A DNA stretch of 64,000 nucleotides, from the NCBI RefSeq assembly GCF_002564105.1, contig NZ_PDBX01000001.1, forward strand, positions 1,736,001 through 1,800,000. Reading direction: 5' to 3'. The position numbers and the translations under genes are program-made. Under the pieces are notes generated by a model. It searched no databases and was not told the origin of the DNA. It saw nothing but the letters and a program-made list of their open reading frames with translations. Positions within the stretch are counted from its first letter, which is position 1. Each line of letters opens with the position of its first letter. Below, in pieces: positions 37,951 through 46,834 of this stretch. This DNA comes from Collimonas sp. PA-H2 (GTDB lineage: Bacteria > Pseudomonadota > Gammaproteobacteria > Burkholderiales > Burkholderiaceae_D).

Positions 37951-38358
37951 ATGGCTGATCAAAACGACAATCAATTACCGCCAGACACCATGCCGCAACT
38001 GCGCGTGATGCCGATGCCGGCCGACGCCAACGTCCACGGCGACGTCTTCGGCGGCTGGATCATGGCACAGGTCGATATTGCCGGCTCACTGCCGGCCACG
38101 CGCCGCGCCAATGGCCGCGTCGCCACCATTGCAGTGAATTCCTTCCTGTTCAAGCAGCCGGTATTCGTCGGCGACCTGCTGTCGTTTTACGCCAGCATCG
38201 TCAAGGTCGGCAATACCTCCATCACGGTCAATGTCGAAGTCTATGCGGAGCGCAACCGGCTGCAGACCGAAATCGTCAAGGTGACGGAAGCTACGCTGAC
38301 CTATGTCGCCACCGACGATCAGCGCAAGCCGCGCAAGCTGCCGCCGCTAATGCCCTGA
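37951..38358 (+). CDS. Acyl-CoA thioesterase (YciA-like hot-dog fold)
   Basis: Thioesterase of 135 residues. It has the YciA/BACH hot-dog signature: ANVHGDVFGGWIMAQVDIAG with the catalytic Asp, then VNSFLFKQPVFVGDLLSFYA. YciA-type enzymes hydrolyse a broad range of acyl-CoAs in the cytoplasm. It is convergent with the IclR regulator, ten bases apart. Confidence 0.93.
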   Translation: MADQNDNQLPPDTMPQLRVMPMPADANVHGDVFGGWIMAQVDIAGSLPATRRANGRVATIAVNSFLFKQPVFVGDLLSFYASIVKVGNTSITVNVEVYAERNRLQTEIVKVTEATLTYVATDDQRKPRKLPPLMP

Positions 38359-38368
38359 TCTGCCCTGA

Positions 38369-39217
38369 TCAGTCCACGCCGCTGCCAATGATTTCCGGAT
38401 TGGCGCCCAGCTCGCCGGAGATGCCGGCAGCGGCGGCTTGCACCACTGCGATCAACGACTGCATCCGTTCCAGCGGCATGTAAGGCAGCGTGCTGGAAAC
38501 GCTGATGGCGGCAACGATGGCGTGGCTGGCGTCGTAGATCGGCGCCGCCACGCAGCGTATCGATGGCTCGTTGTCTTCCAGGTCGAAGGCGTAGCCGCCC
38601 TTGGCATAAGCACGCATCTGATCGCGGAACTCAGTCCAGCTGCGCTTGGGCAGCAGGCGTGAAGTATCGACGCTGGTGGCCGAGCTGCGCTTCTCATATA
38701 GATTTTTCCACTCGCCCTCGCTCATGCCTAGCATCAGCGCCTTGCCGACACCTGTGGTGGCGATAGGCATGCGGTGTCCCACACGCGAACGCATTTCCAA
38801 ACCCTTCTTGCCGGGAATCTTGTCCAGGTAAAGCACGTCGTCGCTATCCTGCAAGGCCAGGTGAATGGTGTCGCCGGACTGTTCCGCCAGTTGTTCCAGA
38901 TAGGGCCGCGCCACCACGCTGAGCGAGACTTCCTCGCGTGCCTGGAATCCCAGTTCGATCAGCTTAGGCCCCAACACATAACCGATGCCGGGCGTAAAAC
39001 GCAGATAACGCTCCTGCACCAGGCAGCTGGCCAGACGATGGGTGGTGCTGCGGGTCGTGCCCAGCAACTGCGAGATGTCTTTCAGATCGCGCGCGCCGCC
39101 AGCCACCGCCTGCAACACGGCCAGGCCGCGCGTCAGGGTCTGGGTGCCGGTCGGCATCGCGGCGATCTCATCGCCTGCATTTTTAATCGGCGCGATCAAG
39201 TCCGGCGATTTTCGCAT
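38369..39217 (-). CDS. IclR-family regulator, probably of the galactonate operon
   Basis: Regulator of 282 residues: winged helix-turn-helix at about 25-85 (TQTLTRGLAVLQAVAGG, STTHRLASCL) and an IclR effector domain after it. I chose the ATG at 39217 (MRKSPDLIAP), which has GGATGGAG before it; the open frame extends far upstream through the divergent dgoK start without any family match. It is divergent from dgoK across 167 bases containing a perfect palindrome, so control of dgoK-dgoA-dgoD is likely. Escherichia coli uses a GntR-type DgoR instead. Confidence 0.88.
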   Translation of the reverse strand: MRKSPDLIAPIKNAGDEIAAMPTGTQTLTRGLAVLQAVAGGARDLKDISQLLGTTRSTTHRLASCLVQERYLRFTPGIGYVLGPKLIELGFQAREEVSLSVVARPYLEQLAEQSGDTIHLALQDSDDVLYLDKIPGKKGLEMRSRVGHRMPIATTGVGKALMLGMSEGEWKNLYEKRSSATSVDTSRLLPKRSWTEFRDQMRAYAKGGYAFDLEDNEPSIRCVAAPIYDASHAIVAAISVSSTLPYMPLERMQSLIAVVQAAAAGISGELGANPEIIGSGVD

Positions 39218-39240
39218 CACTCCATCCTTCAAATAGTTAA

Positions 39241-39257
39241 ATCCCATATATTGGGAT
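39241..39257. promoter_or_regulatory. Palindromic operator candidate for the IclR regulator
   Basis: ATCCCATATATTGGGAT has six-bp perfect arms (ATCCCA / TGGGAT) around TATAT. It lies between the regulator start and the dgoK promoter, where it could repress both. Size and symmetry suit IclR operators. Binding is inferred. Confidence 0.65.
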
Positions 39258-39270
39258 AGCATATCATATA

Positions 39271-39299
39271 TTGACAAGGAATTGCAGCCGGAATAAAGT
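39271..39299 (+). promoter_or_regulatory. Predicted sigma-70 promoter of the dgo operon
   Basis: A consensus TTGACA (39271-39276) is followed by a 17-base spacer and TAAAGT (39294-39299). The start would lie about 80 bases before dgoK. The palindrome at 39241-39257 ends 13 bases upstream of the -35. Confidence 0.72.
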
Positions 39300-39384
39300 A
39301 CGCAACACTTGATTGATGCACCTGATTGATACATCTGTACGCAACCGGCTGCAAAGCAAACCATTTCAGAATCCGCCCTAGCCA

Positions 39385-40386
39385 ATGAATCCAGCACCGC
39401 ATCAAACGCGCTTAATCGCCCTCGACTGGGGCACCTCGTCGCTGCGCGCTTACCGCCTCGGCGCCGAGGGCCAGCGGCTGGAGCTGCGCGCCTTGCCGTG
39501 GGGCGTAATGCAGTTGCCGGATGCCGGCAGCGCAGAAAACGCTGGCTTTGAGGCGGCTTTCGAACAGGCTTGCGGCGACTGGCTGCAAGCGGCGCCAGGC
39601 ACGCCGGTGATTGCGGCAGGCATGGTCGGCAGCCGCCAGGGCTGGTGCGAGGCGCCCTACCTGGAAGTGCCACTCGCCGTCAGCCAGATCGGCGGCAGCC
39701 TGGCCAGCTTGCACAACCGCCATGGCCAGCTGATCCATATCGTGCCCGGCCTGATGGAAAACTCCCAGCTGCCCAACGTCATGCGCGGCGAAGAAACCCA
39801 GGTGGTTGGCGTGCTGTCCTTGCACGCGCAGCAAGGCAAAGCGGCAGACATCCTGATCGGCCTGCCCGGCACCCATTCCAAATGGGTGCAAATCCGGCAT
39901 GCGGAAACACAGAACGAAGTCCGGCATTTCGATACCTTCATGACCGGCGAAGTCTATGCGGCGCTATGCGGACACACCATTCTCGGCCGCGGCATGGTTG
40001 CCAGCGACAACGACACGGGCGACGACGCCCAGCGCAGCTTTGAACGCGGGCTGCAGGTAGCGCAAACCGCGGCCGGACAAGCTGGTGTATTGTCGACCAT
40101 ATTCAGTACCCGCACCCTGGGACTGACCGGCGAGCTGGACGGCACTGGCCAGCGCGAATACCTGTCGGGACTGCTGATCGGCCATGAGATCGCCGCCTTG
40201 CACGGCATGCTGCAAACACAGCAGCGGCTGCCGGCGCAGGTCATGCTGGTCGGCGAAGCCGGCTTGTGCGAACGCTATGCGCAGGCGTTGCGCACTTATG
40301 GCTTCGGCAAGATCGAGGTGGTGCAGCAAGCCACCGAACGCGGACTGTGGCAGCTGGCGCTCAGCGCTGGTTTGCTGCATACCTGA
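39385..40386 (+). CDS. dgoK: 2-dehydro-3-deoxygalactonokinase
   Basis: Kinase of 333 residues that phosphorylates 2-keto-3-deoxygalactonate. It begins LIALDWGTSSLRAYRLG, the phosphate-1 motif of this ASKHA family, and contains VIAAGMVGSRQGWCEAPYL and GLPGTHSKWVQI (family signatures). It is first in dgoK-dgoA-dgoD, 22 bases before dgoA. Confidence 0.94.
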   Translation: MNPAPHQTRLIALDWGTSSLRAYRLGAEGQRLELRALPWGVMQLPDAGSAENAGFEAAFEQACGDWLQAAPGTPVIAAGMVGSRQGWCEAPYLEVPLAVSQIGGSLASLHNRHGQLIHIVPGLMENSQLPNVMRGEETQVVGVLSLHAQQGKAADILIGLPGTHSKWVQIRHAETQNEVRHFDTFMTGEVYAALCGHTILGRGMVASDNDTGDDAQRSFERGLQVAQTAAGQAGVLSTIFSTRTLGLTGELDGTGQREYLSGLLIGHEIAALHGMLQTQQRLPAQVMLVGEAGLCERYAQALRTYGFGKIEVVQQATERGLWQLALSAGLLHT

Positions 40387-40408
40387 CTGAGACATCGGAG
40401 AGAGCATC

Positions 40409-41044
40409 ATGCTAAAAAGCGCAATGAAACAATGCGGGCTGATCGCCATCCTGCGCGGCGTCAAGCCGCATGAAGTGGCGGCAATCGGCCTCAAGTTGTA
40501 TGAGGCCGGCTTCAGGATCATCGAAGTCCCGCTCAATTCGCCCGAGCCCTACGATAGCATCCGCACGCTGCGCAGCGCCCTGCCGGCGGACTGCATGGTG
40601 GGCGCCGGTACCGTTCTGACAACCGACCAGGTGGCGGCGGTGAAACGCGCCGGCGGCGAAATCATTGTCATGCCGCATAGCGACCCGCTGGTGATCGCGG
40701 CCGCCAAGCAGGCCGGCCTGGCTTGCGCGCCGGGCGTCGCCACGGTGACCGAAGCGTTTGCCGCGCTGGCGGCCGGCGCCGATGTCTTGAAGATGTTCCC
40801 GGCCGAGCAGCTGGGTGCGCATGTCGTCAAGGCATGGCGCGCGGTGATCCCGCGCGAGATTGCCTTGCTGCCGGTGGGCGGCATCACTCCCGAAAACCTG
40901 GCGACCTTCATCGATGCCGGCGCCTCCGGCTTCGGCCTGGGATCGGCTTTGTACAAGCCTGGCCTAAGCGCCGAACAGGTGGGCCAGCATGCCAACAAGT
41001 TTGTCGCCGCATGGTGCGCGGTACAAGAACAAAACAGCAGATAG
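40409..41044 (+). CDS. dgoA: 2-dehydro-3-deoxy-6-phosphogalactonate aldolase
   Basis: Class I aldolase of 211 residues splitting KDPGal into pyruvate and glyceraldehyde-3-phosphate. GLIAILRGVKPHEV opens the barrel, the Glu of IIEVPLNSPEPYDSI contacts substrate, and the Schiff-base Lys is in ADVLKMFPAEQLG. LPVGGITPENLATFIDAGA completes the phosphate site. EVPLNSP, not the EVTLRT of the 6-phosphogluconate enzyme, favours the galactonate form. Confidence 0.94.
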   Translation: MLKSAMKQCGLIAILRGVKPHEVAAIGLKLYEAGFRIIEVPLNSPEPYDSIRTLRSALPADCMVGAGTVLTTDQVAAVKRAGGEIIVMPHSDPLVIAAAKQAGLACAPGVATVTEAFAALAAGADVLKMFPAEQLGAHVVKAWRAVIPREIALLPVGGITPENLATFIDAGASGFGLGSALYKPGLSAEQVGQHANKFVAAWCAVQEQNSR

Positions 41045-41094
41045 TCGACCGGGCGCGCGGCTGAGCTGCGGCCTGTAACCAGGAGAACGGATTA

Positions 41095-42243
41095 ATGAAG
41101 ATCACCAAACTGACCACTTACATCGTACCGCCGCGTTGGTGTTTTCTGAAGATAGAAACCGACGAAGGCGTGGTCGGATGGGGCGAGCCGGTGGTGGAGG
41201 GCCGCGTGCACAGCGTGGTGGCGGCCGTCGAAGAACTGGCGGACTACCTGATCGGCAAGGATCCGCGCCATATCGAAGACCATTGGACCGTGCTGTACCG
41301 CGGCGGCTTTTATCGCGGCGGCGCCATCCACATGAGCGCGCTGGCCGGCATCGACCAGGCGCTGTGGGATATCAAGGGCAAGGCGCTTGGCGTCTCGGTC
41401 AGCCAGTTGCTGGGCGGCCCGGTGCGCGACAGCATCCGCGTCTATTCATGGATAGGCGGCGACCGCCCGGCCGATACCGCGGCGGCAGCCAGGGATGCGG
41501 TGGCGCGCGGCTTTACCGCGGTGAAGATGAACGGCACCGAAGAACTGCAGTTCGTCGATTCCTATGAAAAGGTCGAAGCCACTTTGGCCAATGTCGCCGC
41601 AGTACGCGAAGCGGTCGGCCCGCATATCGGCATCGGCGTCGATTTCCACGGCCGCGTGCACAAGCCGATGGCGAAGATCCTGATCAAGGAACTGGATCCC
41701 TACAAGCTGATGTTCATCGAAGAACCGGTGCTCAGCGAAAACTACGAAGCGCTGAAGGAACTGGCGCCCCTGACCAGCACCCCGATCGCGCTGGGCGAAC
41801 GGCTGTATTCGCGCTGGGACTTCAAGCGCATCCTGAGCGAAGGCTATGTCGACATCATCCAGCCGGATGTCTCGCACGCCGGTGGCATCACCGAGACACG
41901 CAAGATCGCCACCATGGCCGAAGCCTACGACGTCGCCGTGGCGCTGCACTGCCCGCTCGGCCCGATCGCGCTGGCAGCCTGCCTGCAGGTGGATGCTGTG
42001 TCGTACAACGCCTTCATCCAGGAACAGAGCCTGGGCATCCACTATAACCAGAGCAACGACTTGCTCGACTATGTAACGCAGCCGGATGTATTCGCCTACG
42101 ACAAGGGTTATGTCACCATCCCGCAAGGGCCGGGGCTAGGCATCGAGATCAATGAAGAGTATGTCAAGGAACGCGCCGCCATCGGCCATCGCTGGCGCAA
42201 TCCGATCTGGCGCCACAAGGACGGCAGCTTTGCCGAGTGGTAG
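41095..42243 (+). CDS. dgoD: D-galactonate dehydratase
   Basis: Enolase-superfamily enzyme of 382 residues that dehydrates D-galactonate to 2-keto-3-deoxygalactonate. It starts [21 protein letters not shown] as in known GalD proteins. Metal and catalytic residues are seen in [40 protein letters not shown] and [14 protein letters not shown]. It is last in the operon. The galactonate transporter is not in the window. Confidence 0.95.
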   Translation: MKITKLTTYIVPPRWCFLKIETDEGVVGWGEPVVEGRVHSVVAAVEELADYLIGKDPRHIEDHWTVLYRGGFYRGGAIHMSALAGIDQALWDIKGKALGVSVSQLLGGPVRDSIRVYSWIGGDRPADTAAAARDAVARGFTAVKMNGTEELQFVDSYEKVEATLANVAAVREAVGPHIGIGVDFHGRVHKPMAKILIKELDPYKLMFIEEPVLSENYEALKELAPLTSTPIALGERLYSRWDFKRILSEGYVDIIQPDVSHAGGITETRKIATMAEAYDVAVALHCPLGPIALAACLQVDAVSYNAFIQEQSLGIHYNQSNDLLDYVTQPDVFAYDKGYVTIPQGPGLGIEINEEYVKERAAIGHRWRNPIWRHKDGSFAEW

Positions 42244-42298
42244 CAGCGCTATCCAGCCGCAAGGGATAGGCCATCTCCAGGGCGCTGCCATCGCTCTT

Positions 42299-42339
42299 AA
42301 AAAAACAAACCCCGGATGAGCTTGTGGCAGATCCGGGGT
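42299..42339 (-). terminator. Terminator between dgoD and fadD
   Basis: A nine-bp stem ACCCCGGAT / ATCCGGGGT with a 13-base loop. On the minus strand it is followed by TTGTTTTTTT, giving a good intrinsic terminator for fadD. On the plus strand the T-run is missing, so dgoD termination is less certain. Confidence 0.82.
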
Positions 42340-42388
42340 GTTCGCTACGCTACGGCGGCATCCGGCAAGATGCTGCTGTTTTCAACTA

Positions 42389-44083
42389 TCAGGCAGCCTG
42401 CTTTTGCTCCGCCGGCTTTTCATCGCGCAATTCGCGGCGCAGGATCTTGCCGACATTAGTCTTCGGCAAATCGGTACGGAACTCGATGTACTTCGGACGC
42501 TTATAGCCGGTCAGCTGTTCGCGGCAGTAAGCCATCAATTGCTCGGCCGTCAGCGACGGATCCTTGCGCACCACGAAAATCTTCACGACTTCGCCGGCAT
42601 GCTCGTCGGGTACGCCGACGCAGGCGCATTCCAGCACGCCTGGGTGCTGCACTACCACGCCTTCGACTTCGTTCGGATAGACATTGAAACCGGAGACCAG
42701 GATCATGTCTTTCTTGCGGTCGACGATCTTGGTGTAGCCGCGCTCATCCATGACACCGATATCGCCCGACTTGAAGAAGCCATCCGCGGTCATGACCTTG
42801 GCGGTTTCATCGTCGCGGTTCCAGTAGCCGCGCATCACTTGCGGGCCGCGGATCGCGATTTCACCGGGTTGTCCGAGCGGCACCGGCTGGCCGTCATCGT
42901 CCAGGATGGCAATCTCAGTCGACGGCAGCGGCAAGCCGATGGTGCCGCTGTATTCGGTGATGTCGCAGGGATTGGCGCAGGCAATCGGCGAGGTTTCGGA
43001 CAAGCCGTAGCCTTCGATGATCGGACAGCCGGTGACTTCCTTCCACTTATCGGCAACCGCCTTTTGCACCGCCATGCCGCCGCCGACGCAGACCCGGTAG
43101 CCGGAGAAATCCAGCTTGGCGAAATCAGGGTGATGCAGCAGCGCGTTGTACAAGGTATTCACGGCCGGGAAAGTATTGATCTGGTACTTCGACATTTCCT
43201 TGATCAGGCCGGCGATGTCGCGCGGATTCGGGATCAGCAGGTTCAAGGCGCCTTCGCGCATGCCTAGCAAGGCGCACACCGTCAGCGCAAAGATGTGATA
43301 CAGCGGCAAGGCGCATACGAACGCCAGCTGCTCGACCTTGGGTCCGCTGGCCAGGCCGGGCGACAGCCAGGCTTCAGCCTGCAACACGTTGGCCACCACG
43401 TTGCGGTGGGTCAGGGTTGCGCCCTTGGAGACGCCGGTAGTGCCGCCGGTATATTGCAGGAAGGCGACATCTTCCGGTCCCAGCGTGACGGCTTTCAACT
43501 GGGTTGCCGCACCTTGCGACAGCACACTGTTGAACGGCGTCGAACCAGGCAAGGAAAAACTCGGCACCATCTTCTTGACATGGCGCACCACCAGGTTCAC
43601 CAGCAAACCCTTGACGCCCATCAGGTCGCCCATGCTGGCCACCACGACATGCTTGATCTTGGTCCGTGCAACCACTTGCTGCAATGTAGTGGCGAAATTC
43701 TCGAGGATGAAGATGGCTTCGGCGCCGGAATCGTTGAGCTGGTGTTCCAGTTCGCGCGGGGTGTACAGCGGATTGACGTTGACCACGGTATAGCCGGCAC
43801 GCAGGATGGCGGCGATCGCCACCGGATATTGCAGCACGTTAGGCATCATGATGGCCACGCGCGCGCCCTTTTGCAGGCCCTTGCCTTGCAGCCAGGCACC
43901 GACCTTGCGGGACAACTGGTCGACCTCGGCATAGGTCAGGTATTTGCCCATGCAGGCATAGGCATTGCGTGTTGCATATTTCTGAAATGCTTCTTCCAGC
44001 AATTGCACCAACGACTGGTACTGCATGTAATCGATCTCAGTCGGGACGCCTTCAGGATACGATTTGAGCCAAAATTTATCCAT
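42389..44083 (-). CDS. fadD: Long-chain fatty-acid--CoA ligase
   Basis: Acyl-CoA synthetase of 564 residues. The adenylation loop is YTGGTTGVSKGATLTH, with GYGLSETSP, GWxTGD-equivalent FFKSGDIGVMDERGY and the C-terminal KTNVGKILRREL containing the catalytic Lys. All motifs are intact, unlike the next gene. It activates exogenous fatty acids for beta-oxidation at the inner membrane. Confidence 0.93.
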   Translation of the reverse strand: MDKFWLKSYPEGVPTEIDYMQYQSLVQLLEEAFQKYATRNAYACMGKYLTYAEVDQLSRKVGAWLQGKGLQKGARVAIMMPNVLQYPVAIAAILRAGYTVVNVNPLYTPRELEHQLNDSGAEAIFILENFATTLQQVVARTKIKHVVVASMGDLMGVKGLLVNLVVRHVKKMVPSFSLPGSTPFNSVLSQGAATQLKAVTLGPEDVAFLQYTGGTTGVSKGATLTHRNVVANVLQAEAWLSPGLASGPKVEQLAFVCALPLYHIFALTVCALLGMREGALNLLIPNPRDIAGLIKEMSKYQINTFPAVNTLYNALLHHPDFAKLDFSGYRVCVGGGMAVQKAVADKWKEVTGCPIIEGYGLSETSPIACANPCDITEYSGTIGLPLPSTEIAILDDDGQPVPLGQPGEIAIRGPQVMRGYWNRDDETAKVMTADGFFKSGDIGVMDERGYTKIVDRKKDMILVSGFNVYPNEVEGVVVQHPGVLECACVGVPDEHAGEVVKIFVVRKDPSLTAEQLMAYCREQLTGYKRPKYIEFRTDLPKTNVGKILRRELRDEKPAEQKQAA

Positions 44084-44178
44084 GTTCTGCCTTTAGTCTC
44101 TGATTGTTATAAATGCATTGTTTTTGGCTTGTTTCACTAGAAGAAAACATGCCTGTAAGGGGATATTGCTGGCGACCA

Positions 44179-46782
44179 CTAAAAAAGCACGGTTGTATTT
44201 TTTTGTTCTATCGCGATGCTATCGGGCAAAGCGTCGGCATGCAAGCGTTTTGACGCATATTTGCGCAAATCGTCGACACTCAGCTTCATGTTGTGGTGCA
44301 GCAAAACCTCTGCCCGCAAGTGCTTCACGCCCTCCTCATCCGGACTCCATTTCACGTGCGCGACGGCTACCGCGGGATGCTCGAACAAGACTTCTTCGAT
44401 CTGGCGCGGGAACACCCGCTGGCCACCCCGTATCAACATATTACTCTTGCGGTCGATGATGGAGACAAAACCGTCTTCGTCGATGCTGGCGACGTCGCCG
44501 GTGGCCAGCCAGCCTTCATGCAGGCGTTCCTTGCTTATTTTTTCGGCAATCAGATTCAAGACGGTGGCGCCGTGTCCGGCGCCATCGGCGTGACCCTGGT
44601 CGTAGCCGGCGAACAGCTGCGGTCCGCGCACCCATAGCTCGCCCAGGGTGTCGCTAGGAAGAGGTTCGCCGCTGTCCAGGTCGACCACTTTCACTTCAGT
44701 ATCCGGCAGCGGCACGCCGACCACGCCCGGGTTGCGGCGCGCCGACAGCGGCATCGCCAGCACCGCCGGCGAGGCTTCGGTCAAGCCATAGGCTTCGACC
44801 AGGCGGCCGCGCGTCAGCTTTTCAAATTCCTCGCGGATTTCCTGCGCCAGCGGCGACCCGCTGACGGCGCACACGCGAATCGACGCCAGGCCGTAGCGCC
44901 GCACGCCGGGCGTGTGCGCCAGCTCGCGCACCATGCGCGGCGTGGTCGGGAAATAAGTAGGGCGCATTTTTTTTACAGTCTTCAGCAAGGGTTCCAGCTC
45001 GGCCCCCGGCAGCAGGATCAGGGTAGCGCCCAAGTAGACGCCCAAGTGCAATACTCCCGTCAGGCCGTAGGCGCTGGACAAGGGCTGCTGCGCCAGGAAG
45101 CGTTCGTCGCCGGGCCGCGATTCCGGCAGCCAGTGCCGCAGCTGCAAGGCATTTGCTGCAAGGTTGCGATGCGACAGCGCCACCGGCAGCGGCGTGCCGC
45201 TGGCGCCATAGGTGTAGACCACCACGGCAATATCGTTGACGTCTTGCGTCAGCTCGGCAGGATAGACCGTGCCGCGCCCCAGCACCTGCTTGAATTTCAG
45301 ATAGCGCCGCTCCTGCTTGCGGTGCTGCTTGTCTTGCCGGAACCATGGCAGCCAGTGGCCTTCCTGGACATGATGCAAGGCGGCGAACTTGAGCTTTTCG
45401 CGCCAGCCCATGTGATCGATCATCGAGGCAAAGATCACGCGCCGCAAAGCCGCAGCGCGGCGATCGCTTTGCAAGACGTCGCGCAACTCGTCGTAGCGGC
45501 TAGTGGTGGTCACCAGCATTACGGCGCCGGCGTCGGCAATCCGCGTCAGCAGGATTTCTGCAGGGGTGGCGGCATCGCTTAGCACCGCTACCGCACCGGC
45601 CTTCAAGATGCCGAAATAGGCGATCACCAGGGACGGGATATTCGGCATGGCCAGCAAGATCCGCTCGCCGGGCTTGATGCGCATGTCGATCAAGCCGTTG
45701 GCGAAACGATTTGCCTGGCGGTCCAATTCGCGCCAGTCGATCCTGCCGCCGCGGTAGGACAAGGCGGCGGTCTTGGCAAAGCGCCTGGCGGTCGCTTCCA
45801 GCAGGCGCGGCAAGGCCACCGTTGGCAGTTTGATGCGGTAGGGAGTGCGGGCATCGTAGAATTTCAGCCACGGCCGTTCGCTCTCCAGCTGCTTGCGGGC
45901 GGCGCGCCGTTCCGCCTTGTGCCGCAGGCGGCGCTCGGCCTGCTCGGCAGGATCGGACTGTATTTGCAGGAAGCGTTCGATGGCGCGGTTGACGGCATCG
46001 GGCCGCTCTACCATCACCTGATGGGCGGAGACCGGCACCACCACTTCCTCGGCGCCGGGAATCAGGCTGGCGACTTCTTTGTAGGCGGCTTCATCGAACA
46101 GGATATCGCGGTGGCCGAGAATCACCAGCGCCGGCACCTTGATGGCGCGCAGATATTCGCTGCCTTCCCATGGCAGTAAGGCGTTCTTGTTTTGCAGGTA
46201 GACCACATGCGGCGGCGGATAGATGCGGGCGGCGGCGATGCCGAAATACGGCATCAGACTGCGCACCATGCCGAAAATCGGCGGCGGCATGCGCAGCAAG
46301 GTACGGCCGGCCCAGCGCAGGCGGAAACGCGCGGCCGAAGCGATCATGATCAATGCCGATACGCGTTGCGGAAACTGCTTGAGGAAAAAGGCGGAGAGCG
46401 CGCCGCCGAATGAATGGCACACCAGGATGAACTGCGGCGGCACTTCCAGCAGCTCCAGCGCGGCGGCAATGTCGGCGACCAGCTCCGGCACATCGTAGTG
46501 TGCGCCGTCGGCCTCGGTCGGTGCATCGGTATAGCCGTGGCCGCGCAGATCCAGTGCGATCACCCGGTAGTCGGCCTGGAACTGCTCCAGCTGGTATTCC
46601 CAATAGGCGGCGCGGCCGCCGAAGCCGTGGATGAACACCATGGTCGACTGCTGGTTTCTGGCGCCGCGGCCATATTCCGGACCGGCATCGATGACACTCA
46701 TTTCCAGCGTGGCGCTGCCGTCGCGCGTCAGGCGGCCGGGCAATTTCAGGGTGCTGCGATGCAGGTCGGTATTGAAGGTCAT
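44179..46782 (-). CDS. Fused alpha/beta hydrolase and AMP-ligase-like protein with degenerate ligase motifs
   Basis: Protein of 867 residues. The N-terminal alpha/beta hydrolase (about 45-272) has oxyanion HGFGG (52-56), nucleophile Ser124 in CHSFGG, Asp226 in GHRDILF and His254 in SAHQVMVE, so the triad is complete. A charged linker (about 276-302) leads to an adenylate-forming fold (about 325-867). There the phosphate loop reads YTYGASGTPLP (523-533) instead of YTSGTTGxPKG, while AYGLTEAS and GWLATGD remain. The terminal catalytic GK Lys motif is absent. Adenylation is doubtful. It resembles OleBC fusions in layout only. Confidence 0.85.
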   Translation of the reverse strand: MTFNTDLHRSTLKLPGRLTRDGSATLEMSVIDAGPEYGRGARNQQSTMVFIHGFGGRAAYWEYQLEQFQADYRVIALDLRGHGYTDAPTEADGAHYDVPELVADIAAALELLEVPPQFILVCHSFGGALSAFFLKQFPQRVSALIMIASAARFRLRWAGRTLLRMPPPIFGMVRSLMPYFGIAAARIYPPPHVVYLQNKNALLPWEGSEYLRAIKVPALVILGHRDILFDEAAYKEVASLIPGAEEVVVPVSAHQVMVERPDAVNRAIERFLQIQSDPAEQAERRLRHKAERRAARKQLESERPWLKFYDARTPYRIKLPTVALPRLLEATARRFAKTAALSYRGGRIDWRELDRQANRFANGLIDMRIKPGERILLAMPNIPSLVIAYFGILKAGAVAVLSDAATPAEILLTRIADAGAVMLVTTTSRYDELRDVLQSDRRAAALRRVIFASMIDHMGWREKLKFAALHHVQEGHWLPWFRQDKQHRKQERRYLKFKQVLGRGTVYPAELTQDVNDIAVVVYTYGASGTPLPVALSHRNLAANALQLRHWLPESRPGDERFLAQQPLSSAYGLTGVLHLGVYLGATLILLPGAELEPLLKTVKKMRPTYFPTTPRMVRELAHTPGVRRYGLASIRVCAVSGSPLAQEIREEFEKLTRGRLVEAYGLTEASPAVLAMPLSARRNPGVVGVPLPDTEVKVVDLDSGEPLPSDTLGELWVRGPQLFAGYDQGHADGAGHGATVLNLIAEKISKERLHEGWLATGDVASIDEDGFVSIIDRKSNMLIRGGQRVFPRQIEEVLFEHPAVAVAHVKWSPDEEGVKHLRAEVLLHHNMKLSVDDLRKYASKRLHADALPDSIAIEQKNTTVLF

Positions 46783-46834
46783 CTTGTCATTGTAACCAAT
46801 AGCCTATCGCAATACGACGATCGGGCCGGCATTC

